From WHUA01 sp964585785 (lineage in GTDB: Bacteria > Pseudomonadota > Alphaproteobacteria > UBA8366), in the NCBI GenBank assembly GCA_964585785.1, contig CAZPFL010000001.1, positions 62,001-126,000 of the forward strand: a DNA stretch of 64,000 bases. Direction: 5' to 3'. Below are positions 53,864 to 62,771 of the stretch, one piece after another. A program made the translations under genes and the position numbers. Numbering within the stretch: the first letter of the stretch is position 1; each line of letters starts with the position of its first letter. Below the pieces are notes generated by a model. It had not been told where the DNA came from, ran no database searches, and saw only the letters and a list, made by a program, of their open reading frames with translations.

Positions 53864-54784
53864 GTGAGCGAGCGGATTCTGGTCATAAAACTCGGCGCGC
53901 TGGGCGACTTCATCCTGGCTTTCGCGCCCTTCCAGGCGATCCGGCGGCATCATCCGAAGGCGACAATCACCCTCCTGACCACGGCCCCGTTCGAGCCGCT
54001 GGCGCGCGTCAGCGGCTGGTTCGACGAGGTCTGGGTCGACGACCGCCCGCGCCCCTGGCGGCTCGGCGCCTGGCGGGCGCTGGGGCGCCGTTTGCGCGAC
54101 GCCCGATTCGCCCGGGTCTACGATCTCCAGACCTCGGACCGCAGCGGCTGGTATTTCCGCCTCTTCGGCAGCGACAAGCCGGAATGGTCGGGCATTGTGC
54201 GGGGCTGTTCGCATCCGCATCGCAACCCGCGGCGCGACCATCTCCACACCATCGAGCGCCAGGCCGAGCAGCTCGCCGCGGCGGGGATCATGGACGTGCC
54301 GCCGCCGGACCTCGGCTGGCTGGACGGTGATGTCGGCCGGCTGCGGCTGCCTGAGCGGTTTCTGCTCCTGGTTCCGGGCGGCGCTGAGCACCGGCCGGCC
54401 AAGCGCTGGCCGGCGGAGCGCTATGGCGCGCTCGCGCAGCGCCTCGCGGCGCGCGGCCTTCCCGCGGTCATCATCGGCGGGCCGGCGGAGGAAGCGGCCG
54501 CGGCGGCCATCCTCGCCGCTTGTCCCGGTGCGATCAGCCTGGTCGGCGGCACCTCGCTGCTTGACGTCGCCGGCATCGCCCGGCGTGCCGCCGCCGCGGT
54601 CGGCAACGATACCGGCCCGATGCATATCGCAGCCGCAATCGGGTGCCCGTCGCTCGTGCTGTTCTCGGCGGAGTCCGATCCCATGCTGTGCGGCCAGCGC
54701 GGCCCCGTCGTCACGTTCCTGCGCCGGCCCGACCTGCGGCGGCTCACCGTCGATGAGGTTGAAGCCGCTTTACGCTTGCGTTAA
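53864..54784 (+). CDS. GT9-family (ADP-heptose:LPS heptosyltransferase-like) glycosyltransferase
   Basis: The protein of about 306 residues starts with ILVIKLGALGDFILAFAPFQAIRR, the classic GT9 N-terminus. It has YDLQTSDRSGWYFRLF, FLLLVPGGAEHRPAKRWPAERY and the donor-site VGNDTGPMHIAAAIGCPSLVLF. WaaC/F/Q-type enzymes add heptoses to the LPS core; the exact acceptor is unknown. The GTG at 53864 (after GAGG) avoids overlap with the upstream gene; a GTG at 53840 is also possible. Confidence 0.9.
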   Translation: MSERILVIKLGALGDFILAFAPFQAIRRHHPKATITLLTTAPFEPLARVSGWFDEVWVDDRPRPWRLGAWRALGRRLRDARFARVYDLQTSDRSGWYFRLFGSDKPEWSGIVRGCSHPHRNPRRDHLHTIERQAEQLAAAGIMDVPPPDLGWLDGDVGRLRLPERFLLLVPGGAEHRPAKRWPAERYGALAQRLAARGLPAVIIGGPAEEAAAAAILAACPGAISLVGGTSLLDVAGIARRAAAAVGNDTGPMHIAAAIGCPSLVLFSAESDPMLCGQRGPVVTFLRRPDLRRLTVDEVEAALRLR

Positions 54785-54811
54785 ACGAAGGCGCCTATCC
54801 ACAGGCGGCGC

Positions 54812-56788
54812 ATGGCGCCGGGAATGGACTACAGAATGTCTGAAATGGCCAAATCAGCATCCGCAGGCGGCGGCGTTGCCATAACGCTGCCCGATGGCAG
54901 CGTGCGCCGGTACCCTGGGCCGGTCACCGGCCAGAAGGTCGCCGCCGATATCGGTCCCGGCCTCGCCAAGGCGGCGCTCGCGGTCAAGGTCAATGGCGCG
55001 TTGCGCGACCTCGAGCGCGACATCGAACAGGACGCCAAGGTCGAGATCGTCACGCGCGATAGCCCGGACGCGCTCGAGCTGCTGCGCCACGACTGCGCCC
55101 ATGTCATGGCCGAGGCGGTTCAGGAACTCTATCCGGGCACGCAGATTACATTCGGCCCCGCAATCGAAGACGGCTTCTATTACGATTTCCACCGTGACGA
55201 GCCGTTCACGCCGGACGACTTCGCGAAGATCGAGGCGAAGATGCGGGAGATCGTGGACCGCGACGAGACGATCACGCGCGAGGTCTGGGACCGCGCCGAC
55301 GCCGTCGCGCATTTCGAGAAGATCGGCGAGGGCTTCAAGGCGGAGCATGTCGCCACGCTCCCGGCAGGCGAGGACATCTCGATCTACCGGCAGGGCGACT
55401 GGCTCGATCTCTGTATCGGCCCGCACCTGCCGTCGACCGGCAAGCTCGGCAAGGCCTTCAAGCTCATGAAGCTGTCCGGCGCCTACTGGCGCGGCGACCC
55501 GAAAAACCCGCAGCTTCAGCGCATTTACGGCACCTGCTGGCGCAACGAGAAAGAGCTCAAGGCCTATCTCGAGCGGCTGGAGGAGGCGGAGCGCCGCGAT
55601 CACCGGCGCCTCGGCCGCGAGATGGACCTCTTCCACATCCAGGAAGAGGCGGTCGGCAGCATCTTCTGGCACCCGAAGGGCTGGACCCTCTACCGCACGG
55701 CGGAAACCTATATGCGCCGGCGGCTGGAGGCGGCCGGCTATGTCGAGGTGAAGACGCCGCAGCTTGTCGATCGCTCGCTGTGGGAGCGCTCCGGACACTG
55801 GGAGAAGTTCCGCGAGCACATGTTCACGGCGGAAGACGAGCACGACCGGACGCTGGCGCTGAAGCCGATGAACTGCCCCGGCCATGTGCAGATCTTCCGC
55901 CACGGCCTCAAGAGCTACCGCGACCTGCCGCTGCGCATGGCGGAGTTCGGCTCCTGCCATCGGAACGAGCCGTCGGGCGCGCTGCACGGGCTGATGCGGG
56001 TGCGCGCCTTCACCCAGGACGACGCGCATATCTTCTGCACCGAGGACCAGATCGTCAGCGAGACGGAGCAATTCTGCGCCCTGCTGACCTCGGTCTATCG
56101 CGATTTCGGCTTCGACGAAGTGAGCGTGAAATTCTCCGACCGGCCGGCCGTGCGCGCGGGCAGCGACGAGACCTGGGACCGGGCCGAGGCGTCGCTCAAG
56201 GAAGCGACGGAGGCGGCCGGCCTGTCCTATGTGCTCAACCCCGGGGAAGGCGCCTTCTACGGCCCGAAGCTCGAATTCGTGCTGCGCGACGCCATCGGGC
56301 GCGACTGGCAGTGCGGCACCTTGCAGGTCGACTTCGTGCTGCCGGAACGGCTGGATGCCAGCTATGTCGGCGAGGACGGCCAGAAACACCGGCCGGTCAT
56401 GCTGCACCGCGCCATCCTCGGCTCCTTCGAGCGCTTCCTTGGCGTGCTGATCGAGCATTACGCCGGGCGGTTGCCGCTGTGGCTCGCGCCGGTGCAGGTC
56501 ATGGTGGCGACGATCACCAGCGACGCGGACGACTACGCCCGCCAGATCCTGAAGGACTGCGCGGCGGCCGGATTGCGGGCGGAACTGGATATCCGTAACG
56601 AAAAAATTAACTATAAGGTGCGAGAACACTCGCTCGGCAAGATTCCCGCCATCTTCGTCGTGGGCAAACGCGAAGCCGCCGAGGGGACGGTCGCAATCCG
56701 CCGTCTCGGGGGTAAGGATCAAGAAGTACTTGCGCTCGACGACGCTATTCATAGACTTAAAGCCGAAGCGGCGATGCCGGGTGGATAA
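54812..56788 (+). CDS. thrS: Threonyl-tRNA synthetase
   Basis: The protein of about 658 residues has an N-terminal TGS domain (ITLPDGSVRRYPGPVTGQKV), an editing/second domain with HDCAHVMAEAVQELYPGTQ, the class II core (MNCPGHVQIFRHGLKSYRDLP, motif 2 RNEPSGALHGLMRVRAFTQDD, motif 3 HRAILGSFERFLGVL) and the anticodon domain. The start is not certain: ATGs at 54812, 54824, 54836 and 54845 are all in frame and none has a strong ribosome binding site. It precedes infC by 59 nt. Confidence 0.95.
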   Translation: MAPGMDYRMSEMAKSASAGGGVAITLPDGSVRRYPGPVTGQKVAADIGPGLAKAALAVKVNGALRDLERDIEQDAKVEIVTRDSPDALELLRHDCAHVMAEAVQELYPGTQITFGPAIEDGFYYDFHRDEPFTPDDFAKIEAKMREIVDRDETITREVWDRADAVAHFEKIGEGFKAEHVATLPAGEDISIYRQGDWLDLCIGPHLPSTGKLGKAFKLMKLSGAYWRGDPKNPQLQRIYGTCWRNEKELKAYLERLEEAERRDHRRLGREMDLFHIQEEAVGSIFWHPKGWTLYRTAETYMRRRLEAAGYVEVKTPQLVDRSLWERSGHWEKFREHMFTAEDEHDRTLALKPMNCPGHVQIFRHGLKSYRDLPLRMAEFGSCHRNEPSGALHGLMRVRAFTQDDAHIFCTEDQIVSETEQFCALLTSVYRDFGFDEVSVKFSDRPAVRAGSDETWDRAEASLKEATEAAGLSYVLNPGEGAFYGPKLEFVLRDAIGRDWQCGTLQVDFVLPERLDASYVGEDGQKHRPVMLHRAILGSFERFLGVLIEHYAGRLPLWLAPVQVMVATITSDADDYARQILKDCAAAGLRAELDIRNEKINYKVREHSLGKIPAIFVVGKREAAEGTVAIRRLGGKDQEVLALDDAIHRLKAEAAMPGG

Positions 56789-56847
56789 GGGCGCGCCACG
56801 TTCGGGGGAAAGCCCCGAATTCGTCTTTAACAACGAGGATAAATTCT

Positions 56848-57384
56848 ATAGCCAAGAGACCCTTTGCACCGACGCCGGTCCGTGATGGCCCGCGCGTCAA
56901 CGAGGATATCCAGGCGGCGCAGGTACGCCTAATCGATCAGGACGGGAATCAGCTCGGCGTCGTGTCCACTCGGGACGCGATCAGCCGTGCCGTGGAAGCG
57001 GGGCTAGACCTTGTCGAAGTCGCCGCAAACGTCGATCCGCCCGTCTGCAAGATCCTCGACTACGGCAAGCTGAAATACGAAACGCAAAAAAAGAAGAGCG
57101 AAGCGCGCAAGAAGCAGAAAACGATCGACGTCAAGGAGATCAAGTTCCGCCCCAATATCGAGCAGCATGACTACGACGTGAAAATGAAAGCCATGCGCCG
57201 GTTCCTGGAGGAAGGGGACAAGGTCAAGGTGACGTTGCGGTTTCGGGGCCGTGAGATGATGCACCAGCATCTCGGCATGAAAGTGCTCGACCGCGTCCGG
57301 CAGGAAACGGACGAGGTGGCGAAGGTCGAGCAGATGCCGCAGATGGAAGGCCGCCAGATGATCATGGTCTTGGCGCCCCGCTAG
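56848..57384 (+). CDS. infC: Translation initiation factor IF-3 (non-AUG start)
   Basis: The 178-residue protein is full length only if it starts at the ATA codon at 56848, which has GAGGA 8 nt upstream. The frame then reads AKRPFAPTPVRDGPRVNEDI, the expected IF-3 N-terminus; the first ATG-type start in frame (56962) would delete about 38 residues including this conserved part. The N domain, a Lys-rich linker (QKKKSEARKKQK) and the C domain (VTLRFRGREMMHQHLG) are complete. IF-3 genes use rare start codons (AUU/AUA/AUC) for autoregulation. Confidence 0.93.
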   Translation: MAKRPFAPTPVRDGPRVNEDIQAAQVRLIDQDGNQLGVVSTRDAISRAVEAGLDLVEVAANVDPPVCKILDYGKLKYETQKKKSEARKKQKTIDVKEIKFRPNIEQHDYDVKMKAMRRFLEEGDKVKVTLRFRGREMMHQHLGMKVLDRVRQETDEVAKVEQMPQMEGRQMIMVLAPR

Positions 57385-57400
57385 CCGGGGCGATGATGCG

Positions 57401-57426
57401 CGCCCGCGGGATGACGGCCGCGGGCG
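57401..57426 (+). terminator. GC-rich hairpin after infC
   Basis: A 9-bp perfect inverted repeat (57401-57409 with 57418-57426, 8-nt loop) lies 17 nt past the infC stop and upstream of the convergent SDR stop. There is no T tract, so it is a weak terminator candidate. It would separate infC from rpmI, which normally follow each other directly. Confidence 0.4.
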
Positions 57427-57469
57427 GCGGCGCAGCGAGCTTCTTAACTGTTCGACGTGAGCGCGGCGG

Positions 57470-58240
57470 CTAACGCAAGTGGCCGCCGCCGTCGACCTGC
57501 ACGACAACACCGTTGATCCAGGATGCCTTTGCGCTGGCGAGGAAGGCCACCGCATTGGCGCATTCGAGCGGCGTGCCGGCCCGGCCCGCCGGGAGCGCCT
57601 TCATCAGCTCGCGCCAGCGCTCGGGGTCGCCGAATTTCTTCTCGGCGCGATGGCGCTGCAGCGTGACCAGCCGATCGGTCTCGATCGGTCCCGGGTTGAT
57701 GCCGACGACGCGCACGCCGTAATCCAGGCTCTCCCCGCCGAGCGCCCGGGTCAGCCCCATCAGCCCGGCATTGCCCACGCTGCCCGCGACGTAGCCGGCG
57801 GTCGAGCGGACGCCCGCCGTGCCGATCACGTTGACGATCACGCCGCTCCGCCGCCGGCACATGGCGGGGTAATGCGTGCGGCACAGGCTGATGAAGCCGA
57901 AGACCTTGAGGTCCCACGCCTCGCGCCAGCGGGCGTCATCGACCTCCTCGATCGTGCCGGCCGGAATGGCGCCCGCGTTGTTGACCAGGATGTCGATGCC
58001 TTCGGTCGCCGTGCCAAGCGCGTCCTGGACCTCCTTCTTCGAAAGATCGCCTGGGTGCAGCGTGATGGCGACATTGTGCGACCGGCGGATCGCGTCCCGC
58101 GCCCGCTCCAGGTCCGCCGCCGTGCGGGAAGCGAGATGAAGATTGACGCCCTCGGCGGCGAGGACATCCGCGATCGCCCGGCCGATGCCGCGCGAAGCCC
58201 CTGTTATCAAAGCGGTCTTTCCGGCAAGCTCCAGATCCAT
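57470..58240 (-). CDS. SDR-family protein lacking the catalytic Ser/Tyr/Lys
   Basis: The 256-residue classical-SDR-length protein has an intact cofactor loop TGASRGIG (residues 13-20), NNAG (87-90) and the C-terminal NGVVVQVDGG. At the positions of the catalytic Ser, Tyr and Lys, however, the aligned residues are G140, G153 and N157 (IVNVIGTAG, then AGSVGNAGL instead of YSASK). It probably belongs to a non-canonical SDR subgroup, either inactive or using other residues. GAGGAAACAGGG precedes the ATG. It is antisense to its neighbours, between infC and rpmI. Confidence 0.85.
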   Translation of the reverse strand: MDLELAGKTALITGASRGIGRAIADVLAAEGVNLHLASRTAADLERARDAIRRSHNVAITLHPGDLSKKEVQDALGTATEGIDILVNNAGAIPAGTIEEVDDARWREAWDLKVFGFISLCRTHYPAMCRRRSGVIVNVIGTAGVRSTAGYVAGSVGNAGLMGLTRALGGESLDYGVRVVGINPGPIETDRLVTLQRHRAEKKFGDPERWRELMKALPAGRAGTPLECANAVAFLASAKASWINGVVVQVDGGGHLR

Positions 58241-58465
58241 CCCTGTTTCCTCCACGGTCTTTCGAGTGGTTGTATTTGTTGGCGTTCATTCGGGCGGCAA
58301 AAATCCTTGGCGGTCAAGCCCGGCGGCCTTGCATCGGCGTAGCCGCTTCGCTATAAGGCCGCGTCCTGGGTCCTGAACCCAGCGTGGCGCGCCAGGCCTA
58401 TTGGGTATGCCTGGCCGCTATCGTACCCGGCCGTATCGGCCAACCACGAAAAATGAGGCCCCCAA

Positions 58466-58666
58466 ATGCCCAAGTTGAAGAATAAAGCCAGCGCGAAAAA
58501 GCGCTTCCGGATCACCGCCAAGGGCAAGGTCCGGTTCAACAGCGCCTATCTCCGCCATATGTTGCGACGCCGCCCGAAGAAGATGAAGCGGACCAATCGC
58601 GGGACGCAGATTCTCAGCGCGCCTGACGCTAAGTCGATCAAGCGTCACTACCTCAGAAACGTATAG
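58466..58666 (+). CDS. rpmI: 50S ribosomal protein L35
   Basis: The 66-residue basic protein has the L35 pattern: MPKLKNKASAKKRFRITAKG, RHMLRRRPKKMKR and a C-terminal KSIKRHYL. It is 14 nt upstream of rplT. The 210-nt leader upstream, between it and the divergent SDR start, must hold its own promoter because infC is no longer adjacent. Confidence 0.97.
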   Translation: MPKLKNKASAKKRFRITAKGKVRFNSAYLRHMLRRRPKKMKRTNRGTQILSAPDAKSIKRHYLRNV

Positions 58667-58680
58667 AGGAGGGCCAAGGC

Positions 58681-59037
58681 ATGGCACGCGTAAAGCGCGG
58701 CGTAACCGGGCACGCCCGGCACAAGAAAGTACTCGACAAGGCGAAGGGCTCGCGCGGCAGGGCCAAGAACACGATCCGCGTCGCGATTCAGCGCGTCCAC
58801 AAGGATCAGCAATACGCCTACCGCGACCGCCGCGTCCGCAAGCGCAGTTTCCGCGCCTTGTGGATCCAGCGGATCAACGCGGCGGCGCGGGAGCATGGAC
58901 TGACCTATTCGCAGTTCATCAGCGGCATGAAGAAGGCCGGCATCGAGCTGGACCGCAAGGTCCTGGCCGACATCGCCGTCCGTGAGCCTGCCGCCTTTAA
59001 GACCCTCGCGCAGCAGGCGCAGTCGGCGCTGAAATAG
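58681..59037 (+). CDS. rplT: 50S ribosomal protein L20
   Basis: The 118-residue protein matches L20 throughout: MARVKRGVTGHARHKKVLDK, RDRRVRKRSFRALWIQRINA and DRKVLADIAVREPAAF. L20 is essential for early 50S assembly and in many bacteria represses its own operon by binding the leader. GAGG lies before the ATG. Confidence 0.98.
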   Translation: MARVKRGVTGHARHKKVLDKAKGSRGRAKNTIRVAIQRVHKDQQYAYRDRRVRKRSFRALWIQRINAAAREHGLTYSQFISGMKKAGIELDRKVLADIAVREPAAFKTLAQQAQSALK

Positions 59038-59115
59038 CACGCGGCCCGGTCCCGGTCTCACGACGATGCCGCCGACCGGCCGCGCGAGCCTTACGCGGAC
59101 AGTCAGGCGGACGCG

Positions 59116-60192
59116 ATGGAAGACCTGAATCAGCTACGGGACGAATTGCTGGCGGCGGTTGCGGCCGCCGGGGACCCGGATGCGCTCGACGTGGTGCGGG
59201 TCAACGCGCTCGGCCGCAAAGGACGCATCACTGAGCTGATGAAAGGGCTGGGCGCGCTCGATCCCGACGCGCGCCGCGCCGCCGGCCAGGCGCTGAACGG
59301 CGTCAAGACGGTTGTTACCGATGCCATCGAGCAGCGCAAGCAGGCGCTTGATTCCGTCGCACTCGAGTCCCGGCTGGGGGCCGAGTCGGTCGACGTGTCG
59401 CTGCCTGTGCGCCCGGAGCGGCAAGGCCTTCTGCACCCGATCAGCCAGACGATCGACGAAGTCATCGCCATCTTGGGCGAGATGGGCTTCGCGGTCGCCG
59501 AAGGGCCGGAGATCGAGGACGACTTCCATAACTTCAGCGCGCTCAACATCCCGCCCGAGCATCCGGCGCGCCAGATGCACGACACCTTCTATCTGACCGA
59601 GAAACCGGACGGCAGCCGCCTCGTGCTGCGGACGCATACCTCGCCGGTGCAGATCCGGACGATGGAGACGACCGAGCCGCCGATCCGCATCATCGTGCCG
59701 GGCCGCACCTATCGCAGCGATTCCGACATGACGCACACGCCCATGTTCCACCAGGTGGAAGGGCTGGTGATCGACAAGTCGTCCCATTTCGGTCATCTCA
59801 AGGGCTGCCTGATCGAGTTCTGCAGCGCCTTCTTCGAGGTGGCCAACGTGCCGCTGCGCTTCCGGCCGAGCTACTTCCCCTTCACCGAGCCTTCGGCCGA
59901 GGTCGACATCAACTGCTCGCGCCAGGGCAACACGCTGAAATTCGGCGAAGGCGACGGCTGGCTCGAGATCGCCGGCTGCGGCATGGTCCATCCGAACGTG
60001 CTCAAGGCCTGCAAGATCGACCCGAATGTCTACCAGGGCTTCGCCTTCGGCATCGGGGTCGAACGCCTGGCCATGCTGAAATACGGCATCCCCGACCTCC
60101 GCACCTTCTTCGAGGCGGACGTCCGCTGGCTCAAGCATTACGGCTTCCTGCCGCTCGAGGTGCCGACCCTCCTCCGGGGGCTGGAGCCATGA
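59116..60192 (+). CDS. pheS: Phenylalanyl-tRNA synthetase alpha subunit
   Basis: The 358-residue protein has an N-terminal coiled-coil (residues 1-85) and the class II catalytic core. Core elements are HPISQTIDEVIAILGEMGF, the P-A-R-Q-M-H-D-T-F-Y-L motif, the T-H-T-S-P-V-Q-I-R motif 2 region and GFAFGIGVERLAML (motif 3). It forms the alpha2-beta2 enzyme with PheT, whose start overlaps its stop by 4 nt. Confidence 0.97.
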   Translation: MEDLNQLRDELLAAVAAAGDPDALDVVRVNALGRKGRITELMKGLGALDPDARRAAGQALNGVKTVVTDAIEQRKQALDSVALESRLGAESVDVSLPVRPERQGLLHPISQTIDEVIAILGEMGFAVAEGPEIEDDFHNFSALNIPPEHPARQMHDTFYLTEKPDGSRLVLRTHTSPVQIRTMETTEPPIRIIVPGRTYRSDSDMTHTPMFHQVEGLVIDKSSHFGHLKGCLIEFCSAFFEVANVPLRFRPSYFPFTEPSAEVDINCSRQGNTLKFGEGDGWLEIAGCGMVHPNVLKACKIDPNVYQGFAFGIGVERLAMLKYGIPDLRTFFEADVRWLKHYGFLPLEVPTLLRGLEP

Positions 60193-62591
60193 AGTTCACG
60201 CTCGGCTGGCTCAAGGATCATCTCGCGACGGATGCGCCGCTGGACGACATCGTCGAGCGCCTCACCATGCTCGGGCTCGAGGTCGAAGGGGTGGAGAACC
60301 CCGCCACGGATTTCGCCGACTTCCGCGCCGCACGCGTCGTCGAGGCGAAGCAGCATCCGGACGCGGACCGGCTTCGCGTGTGCGTGGTCGACACGGGCAG
60401 CGGGACGGTCCAGGTCGTCTGCGGCGCGCCGAACGCGCGCACCGGCCTGAAGGGCGTGTTCGCGCCCGCGGGGAGCTACGTCCCCGGCACGGCGCTGCTC
60501 CTGAAGAAGAGCAAGATTCGCGGCGTCGAATCGAACGGCATGCTGCTGTCGGAGCGCGAGCTCGGGCTGTCGGACGAGCATGCCGGGATTATCGAGCTGC
60601 CCGAGGATACGCCGGTCGGCGCGCCCATCGCAGCGGTGCTCGGCCTCGACGAGCCGGTGATCGAGCTTGCGGTGACGCCGAACCGGGGCGACTGCCTCGG
60701 CGTGCGCGGCGTCGCGCGCGATCTCGCCGCCGCGGGCGTCGGCACGCTGAAGCCGTTCAAGGATGAAGCCGTTCCCGGCCGCTTCAAGAGTCCGGTGCAG
60801 TGGCGCCGCGACTTTCCCGCGGGCGCTGGCGATGCCTGTCCGATGGTCGTGGGCCGCGCCTTCCGCGGCGTCAAGAACGGGCCGAGCCCGAAATGGCTGC
60901 AGGATCGTTTGAAGGCGATCGGGTTGCGTCCGATCTCGGCGCTGGTCGACATCACCAACTACATCACCTTCGACCTTTGCCGGCCGCTGCACGTGTTCGA
61001 CCTCGCCCGCGTGTCGGGCGATCTCACCATGCGCTTCGCGCGCGACGGCGAGACGCTGCAGGCGCTCGACGGGCGCACCTACATGCTCGAAGACGGCATG
61101 ACCGTCATCGCCGACCCGACCGGCGTGAAGGCGATCGCGGGCATCATGGGCGGCGAGGCGTCCGGCTGCACCGAGGACACCACCGAGTTGTTCCTCGAAG
61201 TCGCCCTGTTCGACCCGATCCGCACGGCGATGACCGGGCGCAAGCTTGGCATCAATTCCGACGCACGCTACCGCTTCGAGCGCGGCCTCGATCCGCAATC
61301 GGCGCTCTGGGGCGCCGAGGTCGCTGCCCGTATGATCCTGGACCTTTGCGGCGGCGAGGCGAGCGAATTGACCGTGGCGGGCGAGATGCCGAGCTGGCAC
61401 CGGAGCGCCACGCTGCGGCCGGAGCGCCTGAAGACATTCGGCGGCGCGGACGTGCCGCAGGACGCAGCAGTGGCGATCCTCGATCGGCTCGGCTTCGAGA
61501 CCGAGGTCGAGAAAGGCCGAATCGTCGCCGGCATTCCGTCATGGCGGCCTGATGTCGAGGGCGAACACTGCCTGGTGGAGGAGGTCCTCCGCGTGCACGG
61601 CTTCGACAATATCCCCGCGGTGTCGCTGTCGCGCGTGACGGCGTTGCCCGAGCCGGCGCTGACGCCGGCGCAGCGCCGCGTCGCCCTGGCGCGCCGCCAG
61701 CTTGCCGGCCGCGGCATGATGGAGGCGGTGACCTGGTCCTTCATGGCCGCCGCGCAGGCGCGGCTGTTTGCCGACATTCCCGAGACGCTGCGCCTGGCGA
61801 ATCCGATCAGCGCCGAGCTCGACGTGATGCGCCCGTCGATCCTGGCGAATCTCGCGACCGCCGCGAAGCGCAACGCGGATCGCGGCTTCGCCGACGTGGC
61901 GTTGTTCGAGATCGGCCCGGCGTGGCGCGACGATACGCCCGCAGGACAGGACACGGTCGCCGCGGGGCTACGGCATGGCGGGGTGGCGCCGCGCCATTGG
62001 GACGTGAGGGCCCGTCCGGTCGACGCCTTCGATGCGAAGGCGGATGCGCTGGCGGTGCTTGCGGCGGTCGGCGCGCCGGTGGAGAACCTGCAGACCGATC
62101 GCACCGCGCCAGGCTATTACCATCCGGGCCGCTCGGGCGTGCTGCGCCTTGGCCCGAACGTGCTCGCGCAGTTCGGCGAGCTGCACCCGTCGGTGCTGCG
62201 CGGCCTCGACGTCGACGGCCCGGCCGTCGGGTTCGAAGTCTTCCTCGGCCGCGTGCCGCTGCCGAAAGCCAAGACCGGCCGCGCGCGTCCGCCGCTCGAC
62301 GCGTCGCCCTTCCAACCGGTCAGCCGCGACTTCGCCTTCGTCGTCGCCGCCGACGTGCCGGCGGAGTCGGTGGTGCGTGCCGCGCAGTCGGCCGAGAAGG
62401 GGCTGATCACCGACGTCACGGTCTTCGACGTGTTCGAAGGCGAAGCCCTGGGCGTGGGGCGCAAGTCGGTCGCGATCTCGGTGACGCTGCAACCGCGCCA
62501 GGCGACGATGACCGACGCGGAGATCGACGCGGTCGCCGCCAAGATCGTCGCCAATGTCGAGAAGCGCGCGGGCGGCGTGCTGCGCGGCTGA
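60189..62591 (+). CDS. pheT: Phenylalanyl-tRNA synthetase beta subunit
   Basis: The 800-residue protein has the EMAP-like tRNA-binding domain (about residues 40-150, VVCGAPNARTGLKGVFAPAG), the B3/B4 editing domain, the B5 domain (VPQDAAVAILDRLGFE), the catalytic-like core and the C-terminal FDX-ACB domain (FQPVSRDFAFVV, DVFEGEALGVGRKSVAISVT). The start overlaps pheS (ATGA). Confidence 0.97.
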   Translation: MKFTLGWLKDHLATDAPLDDIVERLTMLGLEVEGVENPATDFADFRAARVVEAKQHPDADRLRVCVVDTGSGTVQVVCGAPNARTGLKGVFAPAGSYVPGTALLLKKSKIRGVESNGMLLSERELGLSDEHAGIIELPEDTPVGAPIAAVLGLDEPVIELAVTPNRGDCLGVRGVARDLAAAGVGTLKPFKDEAVPGRFKSPVQWRRDFPAGAGDACPMVVGRAFRGVKNGPSPKWLQDRLKAIGLRPISALVDITNYITFDLCRPLHVFDLARVSGDLTMRFARDGETLQALDGRTYMLEDGMTVIADPTGVKAIAGIMGGEASGCTEDTTELFLEVALFDPIRTAMTGRKLGINSDARYRFERGLDPQSALWGAEVAARMILDLCGGEASELTVAGEMPSWHRSATLRPERLKTFGGADVPQDAAVAILDRLGFETEVEKGRIVAGIPSWRPDVEGEHCLVEEVLRVHGFDNIPAVSLSRVTALPEPALTPAQRRVALARRQLAGRGMMEAVTWSFMAAAQARLFADIPETLRLANPISAELDVMRPSILANLATAAKRNADRGFADVALFEIGPAWRDDTPAGQDTVAAGLRHGGVAPRHWDVRARPVDAFDAKADALAVLAAVGAPVENLQTDRTAPGYYHPGRSGVLRLGPNVLAQFGELHPSVLRGLDVDGPAVGFEVFLGRVPLPKAKTGRARPPLDASPFQPVSRDFAFVVAADVPAESVVRAAQSAEKGLITDVTVFDVFEGEALGVGRKSVAISVTLQPRQATMTDAEIDAVAAKIVANVEKRAGGVLRG

Positions 62592-62771
62592 GCGCGTCGA
62601 CGGCGGCGCGCACCTGCCCGTAAATCACTGAAAATTCACCCCTCATTAAGGCAAAATTAACTGCTAAAGCAGTTGACTGGCGGCGGCATCGATTGTATTT
62701 GCGCCGTCACGAAGACCCGGCGAAGTGCGGTCGGATGTTGAACCGCGGTTCGAGCGACGGATGGCCGGGCA

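Noticed and set aside
54854..56833. Open frame of 659 codons on the minus strand
   Set aside because: Antisense shadow of thrS, which has all class II synthetase motifs.
57376..57390. CCCCGCTAGCCGGGG dyad over the infC stop
   Set aside because: Only 5 bp of stem; too short and common in high-G+C DNA to call a terminator.
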